A stretch of 64,000 nucleotides of DNA from Eubacteriales bacterium (GCA_028705775.1 JAQWCW010000004.1:62001-126000), one strand, 5' to 3'; shown: positions 39,927 through 50,126, counted from the first letter of the stretch. Numbers and translations are program-made. Notes: generated by a model not told the origin, from the sequence alone.

Positions 39927-42116
39927 TCACATTCCCGTATCAGAAAGGCGCTGCGCAAGGCGCGAATAGCGCTGCGTTATATGGTCGTTTTTAACCATTG
40001 ACGCTATCACATCCTCGCGCCCGACAAGCACAACGAAGGATTTGGCGCGGGTGAGCGCCGTATAGAAAAGATTGCGGCAGAGCAGCATCGGCGGGCCGCC
40101 TGTTACCGGCAGAACGACGACGGGAAACTCGCTTCCCTGACTCTTGTGGACGGATATGCAGTAAGCGATTTCGAGCGCCTCGCGGCTCTGGTCCTCATAG
40201 ATTACCTCGCGGTCGTCGTCAAACCTCACGGTAACAATCCTGTCCTCGGTATCAATATCCGTTATAAAGCCCATATCGCCGTTGAAAACGCCCAGACCTT
40301 CCTCGCCGCCGCGCTTCCATGCAAGCTGATAATCGTTCTTCGTCTGCATAACCTTGTCCCCGACCCTGAGGACAGTTTCGCCGCTGATAAGCTGCTTTTT
40401 GCCGAAGGTGTAGGGATTGAGCGCCTCCTGCAGCAGGCTGTTGAGGGCATAAACGCCGCAGTCGCCCTTCTTTGCGGGCGCAAGCACCTGAATCGAGCGT
40501 ACCGAATCGCTCAGCCCAAGATATTTGGGCAGGCGCGAGCGGCAAAGCTCCACGATTGTCTGCGCCGCCTGCGACGGGGCGGCAACCCGCTCAAAGAAAA
40601 AGTCGCTGTGCGGGCGGTTAAGCTCGGGCATTTCGCCGCTGTTTATTCTGTGCGCGTTAAGAACAATCATGCTGTTTTCGTCCTGCCTGAATATTTCCGT
40701 CAGCCTTACGGACGGAACAGCGCCCGAGTCGAGCAAATCGCGCAGAACGTTGCCCGCGCCGACGCTCGGCAGCTGGTCGGCGTCGCCGACAAGGATTAGC
40801 CTCGTGCCCGGCTCTATCGCCCGAAGGAGGGAGCGCATAAGGAAAATATCGACCATGCTGGTTTCGTCAACGATTACGCAGACGGCTTTCAGCGGGTTAT
40901 CAGTCGTTTTTGAAAACGCGCCGTCCTCGCCCGTGTATTCGAGCAGGCGGTGAATGGTTTTCGCCTCCGCGCCCGTGCTTTCCGTCATACGCTTCGCGGC
41001 TCTGCCTGTCGGCGCGCACAAAAGCACGTCTCCGTCGCGGCTGAGCAGGGTCAGCAGGCATTTTATAAGCGTAGTTTTTCCGGTTCCGGGGCCGCCGGTT
41101 ATAATCGCGGCGCTGTTCTCAGCCCCGTGAAGAACCGCGGCGCGCTGAGTCGGCGAAAAGTTTATTCCCGAAGCCGTTTCAAACGCGCGAACGTCGCGCT
41201 CGTCAAAGCCGCGCGTTGCAACACGCGTGTTAAGAAGCTCGCGCATTCTGCGCGCAACCTCGGTTTCGGCGCTGTAATACTGCGGAAGGTAGACGAGCAT
41301 TCCCTCGCCCGTCCTCTCGCCAATCATCGTTTTGTTTATCATCGCGTCCTGCAGGCAGGGAATAAGCATTTCCACATCCTGCAGCAAAAGCCGCGCAGCC
41401 TGCCTCAAAAGCTCGTCCATCGGCAGATAGGTATGCCCCGACGAGTTGCCCGCCTCGGAAAGCGCGTAGCTCAAGCCTGCCATCAGGCGATAGGAGCTGT
41501 CAGGCGCAAGCCCCAATGAAAAAGCGATTCTGTCCGCCGTCCTGAAGCCGACGCCGTCAATATCCGTAACAAGGCGGTAGGGATTTTCGCGCACAAAGCG
41601 CTGCGTATTGTCGCCGTAAATCTTGCTTATCTTTACCGCGAGCGAGGACGGAACGCCGTAGGACTGCAAAAATACCATCGCCTGCCGCGCAGAAAGCTGC
41701 TCATGATAGCTTGCGGCGATGACGGCGGCGCGCTTTGCCCCGATTTTCGGAATTTCGGCAAGCCTGTCGGGATACATTGAGAGTATGTCAAGCGTATCCA
41801 TGCCGAATTTCTTGACGATAAGCTTTGCGGTTGCGGGCCCGACGCCCTTTATAAGCCCTGAGGCGAGATACCTTTCAACGCCGAGCAGGGTTGAGGGCTT
41901 CAGCACCTCGCAGGAGGCGACCTTGAGCTGCCGCCCGTACTGCGGATGCTCGATATATTCGCCCTCCATCACAACCTGCTCGCCTGCAAACAGCGGCGGA
42001 AGCGAGCCGACGCAGGTAAGGCGCTCGCGCCCCGCGCGAACAGTCAGAACAGTATAGCCGTTTTCCTCATTGCGGAAAATGGTATCGTCCACAGTACACT
42101 CGACCCTGTCAGGCAT
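39927..42116 (-). CDS. recD2: RecD2-type ATP-dependent 5'-3' DNA helicase
   Basis: A 729-residue SF1B helicase. N-terminal OB-like region, helix-hairpin-helix region (GVGPATAKLIVKKFG, IPKIGAKRAA, VDTDIDGVGFRTAD-like), then Walker A GGPGTGKTT (about 341-349), APTGRAAKRM, Walker B VDETSMVD, LILVGDADQLPSVG, CISVHKSQGSEFP and LFYTALTRAK. The layout is RecD2, which acts without RecBC in replication fork repair. Length is normal. It is first of a two-gene unit with the SecB-like gene. Confidence 0.93.
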   Translation of the reverse strand: MPDRVECTVDDTIFRNEENGYTVLTVRAGRERLTCVGSLPPLFAGEQVVMEGEYIEHPQYGRQLKVASCEVLKPSTLLGVERYLASGLIKGVGPATAKLIVKKFGMDTLDILSMYPDRLAEIPKIGAKRAAVIAASYHEQLSARQAMVFLQSYGVPSSLAVKISKIYGDNTQRFVRENPYRLVTDIDGVGFRTADRIAFSLGLAPDSSYRLMAGLSYALSEAGNSSGHTYLPMDELLRQAARLLLQDVEMLIPCLQDAMINKTMIGERTGEGMLVYLPQYYSAETEVARRMRELLNTRVATRGFDERDVRAFETASGINFSPTQRAAVLHGAENSAAIITGGPGTGKTTLIKCLLTLLSRDGDVLLCAPTGRAAKRMTESTGAEAKTIHRLLEYTGEDGAFSKTTDNPLKAVCVIVDETSMVDIFLMRSLLRAIEPGTRLILVGDADQLPSVGAGNVLRDLLDSGAVPSVRLTEIFRQDENSMIVLNAHRINSGEMPELNRPHSDFFFERVAAPSQAAQTIVELCRSRLPKYLGLSDSVRSIQVLAPAKKGDCGVYALNSLLQEALNPYTFGKKQLISGETVLRVGDKVMQTKNDYQLAWKRGGEEGLGVFNGDMGFITDIDTEDRIVTVRFDDDREVIYEDQSREALEIAYCISVHKSQGSEFPVVVLPVTGGPPMLLCRNLFYTALTRAKSFVVLVGREDVIASMVKNDHITQRYSRLAQRLSDTGM

Positions 42117-42348
42117 CTTCGGCTTCTCCCGTCCGGCGTGGTCTTACGCCGCGTCGTTATCAATAAGTATACCATACAAGAGCGCCGCGCGGCAACAAAT
42201 CGGAGGCAGCCGCCGTGATTTTGCCGCCGCCGCAAAGCACGGAATAAGCCCCGTATTTCTTGCAATCCGAAACGAAATGCTGTAAGATTAATCGACTCAA
42301 TATGCTTCAATTCGCCGCTTTTCGCGGCTTTTCAGAGGAGGCTGCGCA

Positions 42349-43077
42349 ATGGTTGTAATGCTGACCGGCGCGTCCGGCGGAATAGGCGGCGCCTGCGCGC
42401 GGCTGCTGGCGCGGCGCGGCTGCGATTTGGTTCTCCAATACAGAAACGGCAGGGACAATGCGGAGGCGCTTGCGCGGGAGCTGAGCGAAATCGGCGTAAA
42501 AGCCCTGCCGATTTGCGCGGATGTCGGGGATGAAGAAAGCGTAAAAAATATGTTTGCAAAGGCGCGCGCAGAGCTTGGCAGAATCGAAACGCTGATTAAC
42601 TGCGCAGGAACGGCGCTTGAGCAGAAGGTGCTTCAGGACGTAACCGCGGCGGAATGGGATGGGCTGATGAAAACCAACCTGCGCGGAGCTTTTTTATGCT
42701 CGCGCGAGGCGCTTTCCGATATGGTATCGGCAAAGAAAGGCTCAATCGTTTCCGTTTCGTCAATCTGGGGCGCTGTCGGCGGCTCATGCGAGGTGAGCTA
42801 TGCCGCGTCAAAGGCTGGGCTTATCGGCTTTACGCGCTCTCTCGCGCGGGAGGTCGGCCCCTCAGGAATACGCGTCAACGCCGTAGCGCCCGGCTTTATT
42901 GACACAAAAATGAACGCGCACCTTTCACCTGATGAAAGGAATGCGTTCTCGCTCGAAACGCCGCTTGAGCGCGTCGGCACGCCTGAGGAAGCGGCAAAGG
43001 CTATTGTATATCTTGCGCTTGACGCTGATTTCATAACAGGTCAGACGCTCTGCGTAGACGGCGGATACACGGCTTAA
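42349..43077 (+). CDS. SDR family oxidoreductase (FabG-like)
   Basis: A 242-residue short-chain dehydrogenase. Cofactor motif TGASGGIGG near the N-terminus, NCAGT, catalytic Ser in VSVSSIWG, YAASK as the active-site YxxxK, and PGFIDTKM. The closest type is 3-oxoacyl-[ACP] reductase, but no fatty acid gene is adjacent, so substrate is open. It is followed after 13 bases by a lipid kinase, which hints at lipid metabolism. Confidence 0.88.
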   Translation: MVVMLTGASGGIGGACARLLARRGCDLVLQYRNGRDNAEALARELSEIGVKALPICADVGDEESVKNMFAKARAELGRIETLINCAGTALEQKVLQDVTAAEWDGLMKTNLRGAFLCSREALSDMVSAKKGSIVSVSSIWGAVGGSCEVSYAASKAGLIGFTRSLAREVGPSGIRVNAVAPGFIDTKMNAHLSPDERNAFSLETPLERVGTPEEAAKAIVYLALDADFITGQTLCVDGGYTA

Positions 43078-43090
43078 GGGGGATGTTCCG

Positions 43091-43966
43091 ATGATAACGC
43101 TACTGATAAACCCGATTGCGGGAAGCGGCTTTGCCAAAAAAACCGGAGAAGCAATAGATAAAATTCTTACGGAGCGGGGAATCGAGCATGAAACCGTATG
43201 GTCGAAGCACCCCGGGCACGCGACGGAGCTGGCAAGGGACGCGGCGCAGAGGGGCGTGGAAACCGTGTTCTCCGTCGGCGGCGACGGAACCGCGCTTGAA
43301 ACCGCGCGCGGGCTAATCCACACCGCAACGGCGCTTGCGATTGTTCCCGCCGGAACGGGCGATGATTTCATAAAAACCCTCGGCGTTCCCCGCAAGCCAA
43401 TGCAGGCAATGGAATACTATCTTGCAAAGGCGGAGCGCAAGCCGGTCGATACGGGGCTAATCAACGGTCAGGCGTTTCTTAACGTTGTCGGAACGGGTTT
43501 TGACGTATCCGTGCTTGATTACGCTTTGAAGGCGAAAAAATATGTAAGGGGTCTGCTCCCCTATCTGTACGGAGTCATATGCACGATACTGCACTTCAAA
43601 GCGCCCGTCATGGAAATCGAAGTGGACGGAAAACCGCTGAAGGAGCAGAAGCTGCTCATCTGCGCGGCGGGCAACGGGCGCTTTATCGGCGGCGGAATGA
43701 AGGTTGTTCCTAAGGCTGAAGCGGACGACGGCTTGCTTGATTTGACGCTGATGAACATGATTCCCAACTGGCAGATGCCCGTATACGCCGTCAGAATGCT
43801 GATGGGCAAAATACTGAATTTCAAGGTTACAACGCGCCTGACCTGCTCGATGCTCACAATCCGCGTCAAAAACGCCGCCCTGAGAATGAACGTGGACGGC
43901 GAAATAATCCCGATGGACGAAGCGCATATCCGCCTTGAGCCGTCCTCCCTCGTAATGCTGAGGTAA
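43091..43966 (+). CDS. diacylglycerol kinase family lipid kinase
   Basis: A 291-residue DagK/YegS-type kinase: NPIAGSG at the start, phosphate-binding SVGGDGTALETARGL, PAGTGDDF and a C-terminal beta domain with AAGNGRFIGGGMKVVP and NVDGE-like DGEIIPM. Such kinases phosphorylate diacylglycerol or related lipids at the membrane, recycling lipid headgroups. It is probably the second gene of an operon with the SDR gene and ends at a terminator. Confidence 0.9.
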   Translation: MITLLINPIAGSGFAKKTGEAIDKILTERGIEHETVWSKHPGHATELARDAAQRGVETVFSVGGDGTALETARGLIHTATALAIVPAGTGDDFIKTLGVPRKPMQAMEYYLAKAERKPVDTGLINGQAFLNVVGTGFDVSVLDYALKAKKYVRGLLPYLYGVICTILHFKAPVMEIEVDGKPLKEQKLLICAAGNGRFIGGGMKVVPKAEADDGLLDLTLMNMIPNWQMPVYAVRMLMGKILNFKVTTRLTCSMLTIRVKNAALRMNVDGEIIPMDEAHIRLEPSSLVMLR

Positions 43967-43982
43967 TGCGGCAGGGCGATAA

Positions 43983-44024
43983 AAAGAAAGACTGTTACAG
44001 AATTATCTGCGACAGTCTTTCTTT
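43983..44024. terminator. bidirectional terminator
   Basis: A 13-bp stem (43983-43995 with 44012-44024), 16-base loop, A-rich and T-rich flanks, between convergent lipid kinase and GH112 genes. Confidence 0.85.
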
Positions 44025-44040
44025 ATATCCGCTTTGTTTG

Positions 44041-46215
44041 TCAGCAGTCCGTTACGCTGATTCCGTAGGGGGCGATTTCGACAGTCAGCCCGCCCGATTC
44101 GGTTTGGATTGACGCGCGCTTATGTTCGCCGGAATTGTTGATTGCGACAAGGCTCTTTGCGACGGGGAAATACGCGCACTCAACGGCGCAGTCGTCGGGC
44201 AGGTAAAGCGGCAGGGAGCCGTCCTTCTTTGCGAGCCAGAGCAGCGCCATATAGAGCAGGCGCGCGTTTTCGGAGCTGTGCGTATAGCCGCAGAGGTATA
44301 CCGAGCGCCCGTTTCCGAACTCGCGCGCTGAAAGGGAAACGTCGCGCCCGTTTGAAAACAGCACCTTTGTTTTGCCGTCCAAGGCATAAACGCCCGCAAC
44401 GGCGTTTCCGAACGCCGGAGCTTCCTTCATCCCTTTGGTTATAAAATGCCCGTCCGTCTTTTCAAAATCGTATTTTTCAAGGCATATGCCCTGCCCGCGC
44501 TCCTCGTCAACCCCAAGGATTCCGGAAAGAGCGAAGCGGTTTGCGCCCGATGTGACAGCCGACGGCTCGCCGACGCCGAGAAGCGCTCCGCCGCGCACTA
44601 CAAAGGCGTTGATTGCGCTTTGCAGCTTCGGGCTTTGCCACATATCGCCGCCCGACCATGCGTCGCCCGCGCGTCCGGTGTTGATTATCACGTCGATATC
44701 GTCCGGCACTCCGCTTTCCGCCACATCCGAAAGCGAAAGCGCGCTAAGTGAGAAGGGCATTCCGGCAAGCGATTCGTACAGATGGTTCAGGTAAAGCTCC
44801 GGATGCTCGTGCATATGACCTGAGCAGTTCCATGTGCGTTTTTTGCCCCAAGAGTGCAGAACGCCTATGCGTATGCCCGTTTCCCACGGCGCTCCCGCTT
44901 CATGGAGGCTTTTCAGCATACGGAATTCGTCCGCCGTTTTTTCGATTTCGTCCTGGAATTCCTTGAAAGGCTCTACAAGGTGCAGATAGCCGCCAAGCCC
45001 GATTCTGTCAACCTTGACCCTCATGAGCGCGCGCCTTACGCACGTCCAGTAGCGTTTCGCGTCCCTTTCGGGATGCCCGCCCTCCGCAAATGTCGGCTCG
45101 CCCGTAAGCCCCGTCGGGAAAAGATACGGGTGCAGCCTTAGCTCATGCACAGGCACTTCCTTAACGCCCGCGCAAAGCCGCGCCTCAAACGCGTTGAACA
45201 CGCATTTGATAAGCCCGTCAAACCCGAACTCGCCGAAATGCCCGCTCCACGGCTCTATGCCAATCCACGAATCGTCATAGAATACATACGCCTTCTTGCC
45301 GTAGGAATGCACCAAATCAACGCACTTTTTGCCGAACTCGCGCACGAATCTGCCCGTGAATTCCATCCAGTCCAGCTGCTTTTGGCAGGGCGGGGTATGG
45401 GTCGGGCGATACAGACCGCCGTTTACAAAGTCCTCGGCTGTCATTTTATAGCCGTACTCCTGCTCAAATTCCCTCAGCGATACGGGATTTGCGGTGAAGT
45501 CATAGCTTCCCCAGTCGGAAAAGATTGTCCTGCGCCGCTTTTCGCTTCCCCATATCCAGCAAAAATTGTAGAAAAGCGAGGTGAAGCGAACGACGCTTGT
45601 TGCCGGATGCTCGTCAAGCCACTTTTTCAGGAAGCTTAAAAGCGCCTCCTGCGCCTCGGGATAGCGCGGCTCGACTGCCATAAGATGCTCCCTGTCGCCC
45701 CAGTCGTTCGTTATATGGTTGTACATGGATATTTCTTCCCAAATTCGCGTTGCGAGGAAGCTTACTGTGTACATATGCCCGAAAACCGTGTTCCTGATAA
45801 GCACGGTTTTTGATTCAGCGTCGTATTCCCAGTTCTCTTTCGGAATTTCCGAGCTTTCCGTTCTGTCGAAAACCTGCCAGTATTCCTTCGGCTCATCTTC
45901 AGGGCAGAGCGTGAACTGACCGTCAAAAAAGCCTTTCAGCGGCTGGATTTCAAGGCTTTCGCCCGTTGCAAGCTCCGGCGCTGTTATGAGAAAATTGCGC
46001 TGCAGCTTGTCCATATTCCGCTTTGCCCATTCGTTCACGGAGCGCACAAGGCAAATTGTCGAGTAAATAGGCACGCCGCTTTTAAGTATTTCATCCGAAA
46101 GCTGCGTTCCGTCGCTGTCCCTTATGCAGTCTGCGCCCCATTTTTTGCATAGCTCCAGCGTGAGTTTTTCCTGACCCGCTTCGCCCGGCAGGGTGAATCC
46201 GCCTTTTCCGCTCAT
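44041..46215 (-). CDS. 1,3-beta-galactosyl-N-acetylhexosamine phosphorylase (GH112)
   Basis: A 724-residue cytoplasmic enzyme that splits galacto-N-biose/lacto-N-biose with phosphate into galactose-1-phosphate and N-acetylhexosamine. GH112 signs are the N-terminal FTLPGEAGQEKLTLELCKKW, GADCIRDSDGT, NHITNDW, the FYDDSWIGIEPW stretch with the likely acid residue and the C-terminal glutamine-amidotransferase-like domain. Length is normal (about 720). It gives growth on mucin core 1 or human-milk-type disaccharides. The gene lies 11 bases after the LacI gene, last in the minus-strand sugar locus. Galactokinase-bypass genes (lnpBCD) are not present here. Confidence 0.93.
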   Translation of the reverse strand: MSGKGGFTLPGEAGQEKLTLELCKKWGADCIRDSDGTQLSDEILKSGVPIYSTICLVRSVNEWAKRNMDKLQRNFLITAPELATGESLEIQPLKGFFDGQFTLCPEDEPKEYWQVFDRTESSEIPKENWEYDAESKTVLIRNTVFGHMYTVSFLATRIWEEISMYNHITNDWGDREHLMAVEPRYPEAQEALLSFLKKWLDEHPATSVVRFTSLFYNFCWIWGSEKRRRTIFSDWGSYDFTANPVSLREFEQEYGYKMTAEDFVNGGLYRPTHTPPCQKQLDWMEFTGRFVREFGKKCVDLVHSYGKKAYVFYDDSWIGIEPWSGHFGEFGFDGLIKCVFNAFEARLCAGVKEVPVHELRLHPYLFPTGLTGEPTFAEGGHPERDAKRYWTCVRRALMRVKVDRIGLGGYLHLVEPFKEFQDEIEKTADEFRMLKSLHEAGAPWETGIRIGVLHSWGKKRTWNCSGHMHEHPELYLNHLYESLAGMPFSLSALSLSDVAESGVPDDIDVIINTGRAGDAWSGGDMWQSPKLQSAINAFVVRGGALLGVGEPSAVTSGANRFALSGILGVDEERGQGICLEKYDFEKTDGHFITKGMKEAPAFGNAVAGVYALDGKTKVLFSNGRDVSLSAREFGNGRSVYLCGYTHSSENARLLYMALLWLAKKDGSLPLYLPDDCAVECAYFPVAKSLVAINNSGEHKRASIQTESGGLTVEIAPYGISVTDC

Positions 46216-46226
46216 TAGCCTTCCTC

Positions 46227-47252
46227 CTAATCTCTTGCTGCGCTGACCGACGCCCGTAAAACGAGCTTAGCGCCGATTGTTATGTGTTCATCGCTGTTTT
46301 TAAGCAGCATATCTATCGCGGTGCTTCCCGTTTTCTGCGGCTGCGTATCGAGGCTCGACAGCGCGGGCTTTGCGTATGCCGTATAGAACTGGTCGTCGCA
46401 CCCGATAACCGATACGTCCGAGGGAACGCCGAGCGCGTGGCTTTCAAGCGCCTTCATTGCGCCCAATGCGACAGGGTCGTTGATTGCAAGCACCGCGGTC
46501 GGGTAATCGGCAAAGGTGAGCGAGCGCAGAAGCTCGTGCATTGCCGTTTCGCCGCTTTTTACATCCGGCTCGCATTTTACGCAGTAGTTTGCCTTGTATG
46601 GTATTCCGCATTTGCCGAGCGCCTCGCGGTAGCCGCGCTCGCGGCTGTTCGGAACGTCCGTTTCTATTGCGCCCAGGAAGGCTATGCGGCTGTGACCGAG
46701 GGCATGAAGCGCCTCCACAGCCTGATATGCGCAGCCGTACAAATCGGTAACGACCGAGCCGTAGGGGTAATCGGACGGAGCTGAGCCGAGCATTATTACG
46801 GGCATGAACTCCTTGAGCTGCTTTATCAGCGCAAGCTGCCTGTCCGTGTTTCTGTGCGTCATATATTCGCCGTTCAGGATTGCGCCGTCGATTCGCCGCT
46901 CAATCAGCAATTCAAGCAGCGTTTCGTCAATCGTGTTCCCGCTCGGCATAGGGAAAAGCATAAGCACATAGCCCGCGGCTGCCGCTCTTTCATGCGCCGC
47001 GGAATAAATCTGAGCGTAGTATGGGTTTGTCAATTCAGGAAGAACCATTGCGAGCGTGTGCGAAACCTTCCGGTTGAAATCGCGGGCTATCGCGCTTGGG
47101 CGGTAATTGCATTTCTGTATAGCTGCCCGAACCTTTTCGAGCGTTGGCGGGTTCACCCGCGTTTTGCCGCCGATAACGCGCGAAACCGTTGCTATTGATA
47201 CTCCGGCTTCCTTTGCCACATCGTAAATTGTCGCGTTTCGTCCCGCTGCCAT
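46227..47252 (-). CDS. LacI family transcriptional regulator
   Basis: A 341-residue repressor: DNA-binding N-terminus (ATIYDVAKEAGVSIATVSRV with hinge RPSAIARDF), then a periplasmic-binding-like effector domain with NDPVALGAMKAL and GCDDQFYTAY. It likely represses the upstream transporter genes through the TGTAANCGNTTACA palindromes and is released by a sugar linked to the GH112 substrate. It shares a transcription direction with both the transporter and the phosphorylase. The gap to the binding protein gene (47253-47497) holds a hairpin. Confidence 0.92.
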   Translation of the reverse strand: MAAGRNATIYDVAKEAGVSIATVSRVIGGKTRVNPPTLEKVRAAIQKCNYRPSAIARDFNRKVSHTLAMVLPELTNPYYAQIYSAAHERAAAAGYVLMLFPMPSGNTIDETLLELLIERRIDGAILNGEYMTHRNTDRQLALIKQLKEFMPVIMLGSAPSDYPYGSVVTDLYGCAYQAVEALHALGHSRIAFLGAIETDVPNSRERGYREALGKCGIPYKANYCVKCEPDVKSGETAMHELLRSLTFADYPTAVLAINDPVALGAMKALESHALGVPSDVSVIGCDDQFYTAYAKPALSSLDTQPQKTGSTAIDMLLKNSDEHITIGAKLVLRASVSAARD

Positions 47253-47418
47253 TTTTTTGCGCGCCTCCCGATATATTTATCCGCATAACGCGGAATTGCT
47301 TGCGTATTTACTGCTTGTCGTTCTGCCGCTTTGCGGCTTATACTCCCGATAACGGCGCGACGGCTTCGCGCCCATGAAAAATGATACGTTATGCTATCGC
47401 TCTGATTACAGAAAACGG

Positions 47419-47453
47419 GCGGGGCGGCACGGGCAAAACTCGTTCCGCCCCGC
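47419..47453 (-). terminator. GC-rich hairpin between binding protein and LacI genes
   Basis: GCGGGGCGG (47419-47427) pairs with CCGCCCCGC (47445-47453), 17-base loop. On the minus strand it is followed by CCGTTTTC, a weak T-run, so it could partly terminate or stabilise the binding protein mRNA. Confidence 0.55.
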
Positions 47454-47497
47454 GATGAAGAAACTGTTTTCCGCATTCCTGCGGACGAACGGATTAA

Positions 47498-49141
47498 TTA
47501 CTTGACCGCGTTCTTGATGTTTTCGGGCAGCTTGGTGGTGTTTCCTGCGTTGAACGCCTCAAGGCGCTCGTCAAGAATATCCTGATAGCCTGCCGCGAGA
47601 TACTTTTCGCAGAATTCGGTGTAGAGAGCGTCAAACTGACCTTCCTCCGCCTTGATGAGCTTGGTGGAGTATTCCTTCCACAGCGACAGCAGGGTTCCGT
47701 TGTTCTCGGATTCCGCTTCAATCGCCACTGCGAAGATGGGGTCGGTGTACGCCTTGCCCGCCTCGGAAAGCCCCTTCAGGGCGTAGAAATTGTCGATGAT
47801 AGCCTGAGTGAAGTCCTGAGGAACGCCCTTGGGTGTGATAGCGGCGATGGTCTGCTCAATCGTTCCGCGCTTTTTGGAGGCGTGAATTATGCAGGTCATG
47901 TCGATATTGTTGTTGTGGTTGAGCATTTCCTCGCCGGAGTAATCGAGCATTACGGGCAGTCCGTCCGCGTCAAGCTCGTAGGTAACGCCCTGAATTCCGT
48001 TCTCCATTACGAACAGGTTTTCGGGCTGCATGAGCCATTCCATGTACATCCATGCTGCCTTGAGCTGGTCGGGGGTTGCGAGGGAGGAGAAACCGACTAT
48101 CATTCCGAAGGGGTTGTCGGCGCGAATCTGAGCCTCGAAAACGCCCTCCTCGTCGCCCTGATAGTTGCTTACAATCGCAAGCTCCGCGTTCGGGTTCTTT
48201 TCATAGAACGCCTTGAGCCAGTCGACGTCGGCGCTCATGTAGTTGCCGTAGGAGAAGGTTACGCCGTTGATGAAGTCGGTCTTTTCCTGACTTCCGTCAG
48301 CGTCAAGCTCGAACTCGGTGGAGTACCAGCCCTTGAGGTATTCGTCGTTCGCGCGCTTGAGCATCCTGCGGGTAGGCTCCCATGAGAGGGACGCCGTGCC
48401 GAGGCTTGAGTAGATTGCCCATTCGGTTTCGTCAACGGGAATATCGCGGTACGCGAAATTCTGAGCGTAGGCGGAGTCGAAAAGGCGGCGGCCGAGAGGC
48501 TGCTTCGTAAGCCCTGCGTCCACTATCTTCTGGATGGCTTCGCAGAATTCGGCGTAGTTGGCGGGAACATGGTCGTAGCCGACCTGCCTGAGCCAATCCA
48601 TGCGGCAGAAGGTTACGTAGGTGTAGGTCGTGTCGTAGTAGGGGCGCTCGGACAGAACGAAGTAGGTTTTTCCGTTGATGTCCGTGTAGGCGAGCTGATT
48701 GTGCTCAACCATAGCCTGATAATAGGTGGGCGCGACAGCCTTGAACTCGTCAAGGCTGATTTCTGCCATAGCGCCGTCGTTTGCCCACTGCGCTACCTTC
48801 GGGTAGTCGTATTCCATCAGGATGGTGGGGGTATCGTCGCCGGAAATCAGCATTGAGTACTTGGTCATAACGTCGCCGCGGGGAATGGCGATATACTTGA
48901 CCGTGATGTTGTACTTGTCGCCGAAATTCTGCTGAACCCACTTCGTCCAGTAGTTGTCGTCAACGGCGGGATAGCCCTGCTTGGAGCGGTCGTAAACCGG
49001 AACGGTGATGGTAACGTTCTCCGCAAAGGGAGCTACGTCGTAGATGGCGGCTTTCTGCGCTTCGCCATCCTCGGCGGCGGCAAAGCTCATTGCCGTAAGG
49101 CAAAGAACGATGCACAGCAGCAAGGATACCAATTTCTTCAT
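47498..49141 (-). CDS. carbohydrate ABC transporter substrate-binding protein (LplA-type)
   Basis: A 547-residue secreted solute-binding protein of the large LplA-like family 1 type, with a signal peptide (KKLVSLLLCIVLCLTAMSFAAA, cleavage near AAA-EDG). The mature part has YPAVDDNYWTKWVQQNFG and repeated aromatic residues typical of sugar binding. It lies 57 bases after the LplC-like permease gene, so the three form one importer. The sugar is inferred from the adjacent GH112 enzyme: galacto-N-biose, lacto-N-biose or a longer glycan. Confidence 0.85.
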   Translation of the reverse strand: MKKLVSLLLCIVLCLTAMSFAAAEDGEAQKAAIYDVAPFAENVTITVPVYDRSKQGYPAVDDNYWTKWVQQNFGDKYNITVKYIAIPRGDVMTKYSMLISGDDTPTILMEYDYPKVAQWANDGAMAEISLDEFKAVAPTYYQAMVEHNQLAYTDINGKTYFVLSERPYYDTTYTYVTFCRMDWLRQVGYDHVPANYAEFCEAIQKIVDAGLTKQPLGRRLFDSAYAQNFAYRDIPVDETEWAIYSSLGTASLSWEPTRRMLKRANDEYLKGWYSTEFELDADGSQEKTDFINGVTFSYGNYMSADVDWLKAFYEKNPNAELAIVSNYQGDEEGVFEAQIRADNPFGMIVGFSSLATPDQLKAAWMYMEWLMQPENLFVMENGIQGVTYELDADGLPVMLDYSGEEMLNHNNNIDMTCIIHASKKRGTIEQTIAAITPKGVPQDFTQAIIDNFYALKGLSEAGKAYTDPIFAVAIEAESENNGTLLSLWKEYSTKLIKAEEGQFDALYTEFCEKYLAAGYQDILDERLEAFNAGNTTKLPENIKNAVK

Positions 49142-49198
49142 AGAGTTTTCCTCCTTTATTTTATAACGAACCGCTCGTTGGCGGTCATTATTCGTCCG

Positions 49199-50113
49199 TC
49201 AGCCCTTCACCGCGCCTATCATTACTCCCTTTACGAAGTAGCGCTGAACGAAGGGATAGAGCATTATTATCGGGGCGGTTGAGAATACTATCATCGCCGC
49301 CTGAAGCACCTCCGGATTTGCGGACGCCTCCGCGGATTCGGAGAGGGATATCGCGTCCGAGGTGCTGTTGAGAATCATGTTGCTTAGGATGTATTGCAGC
49401 GGCTGGAGGGCTTTTGTGGTTACGTAGTATTTCGCGTCGCCGTAAGCGTTCCAGCGCCCGACGGCGTAGAAAAGCGAGAGCGTTGCGAGAATCGGCTTTG
49501 AAAGCGGAAGAACTATGCTCCATATAATCCGGAAGTGGTTCGCGCCGTCAAGGAAGGCGCTCTCCTCAAGGCTGTCCGGAATGCTGGACTGGAAAAAGCT
49601 CTTCATTATAAGCATATTGTAGGGCGAGAACATCAATGGCAGAATCAGCACCCACATAGTGTCGAGCAGGTTCAAATCCTTGTAGAGCAGGTAGGTCGGT
49701 ATAAGCCCCGCGCTGAAATACATTGTCAGCATTATAAGGAAGGAAAGGAACACGCGCCCCTTGAGCCTGCGCTTTGAAAGGGGATAGGCGGCGCAGATGG
49801 TGACCACCATGCCGAGTACGGTAAAAATGGCGGTCATGTATACCGTGTAAATCATCGCGTGCGTAAGTTGCCCGTCCGAAAAAACCGTCGAGTATGCCTT
49901 AAAGGTCGTTTCCTTCGGCAGCAGGTAGACGCTTTTTGCAAGCACCGCGCCGTCGCTGGAAAGCGATTTTGCGATAACGTGAATGAAGGGCAGGATGCAG
50001 GTCAGGCACAGCAGCGATATGAAGATGACTATCAGGATTTCGCCTAATTTTACGCTTTTCAGCCCGCGCGCCTTCAGAGGGCGCTTTTGATTTTTTACGT
50101 TTACAGCTTCCAT
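49199..50113 (-). CDS. carbohydrate ABC transporter permease (LplC-type)
   Basis: A 304-residue CUT1 permease with six membrane segments and the cytoplasmic EAA loop (ESAFLDGANHFRIIWSIVLPLSKP). It pairs with the LplB-type permease encoded before it. ATG 50113 is taken as start because AAGGAGGG lies eight bases upstream; a 25-codon longer frame exists but has no ribosome site. No ATPase is encoded in the locus, as usual for CUT1 systems that share one MsmX/MsmK-type ATPase. Confidence 0.9.
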   Translation of the reverse strand: MEAVNVKNQKRPLKARGLKSVKLGEILIVIFISLLCLTCILPFIHVIAKSLSSDGAVLAKSVYLLPKETTFKAYSTVFSDGQLTHAMIYTVYMTAIFTVLGMVVTICAAYPLSKRRLKGRVFLSFLIMLTMYFSAGLIPTYLLYKDLNLLDTMWVLILPLMFSPYNMLIMKSFFQSSIPDSLEESAFLDGANHFRIIWSIVLPLSKPILATLSLFYAVGRWNAYGDAKYYVTTKALQPLQYILSNMILNSTSDAISLSESAEASANPEVLQAAMIVFSTAPIIMLYPFVQRYFVKGVMIGAVKG

Positions 50114-50126
50114 TTTCAAGCCCTCC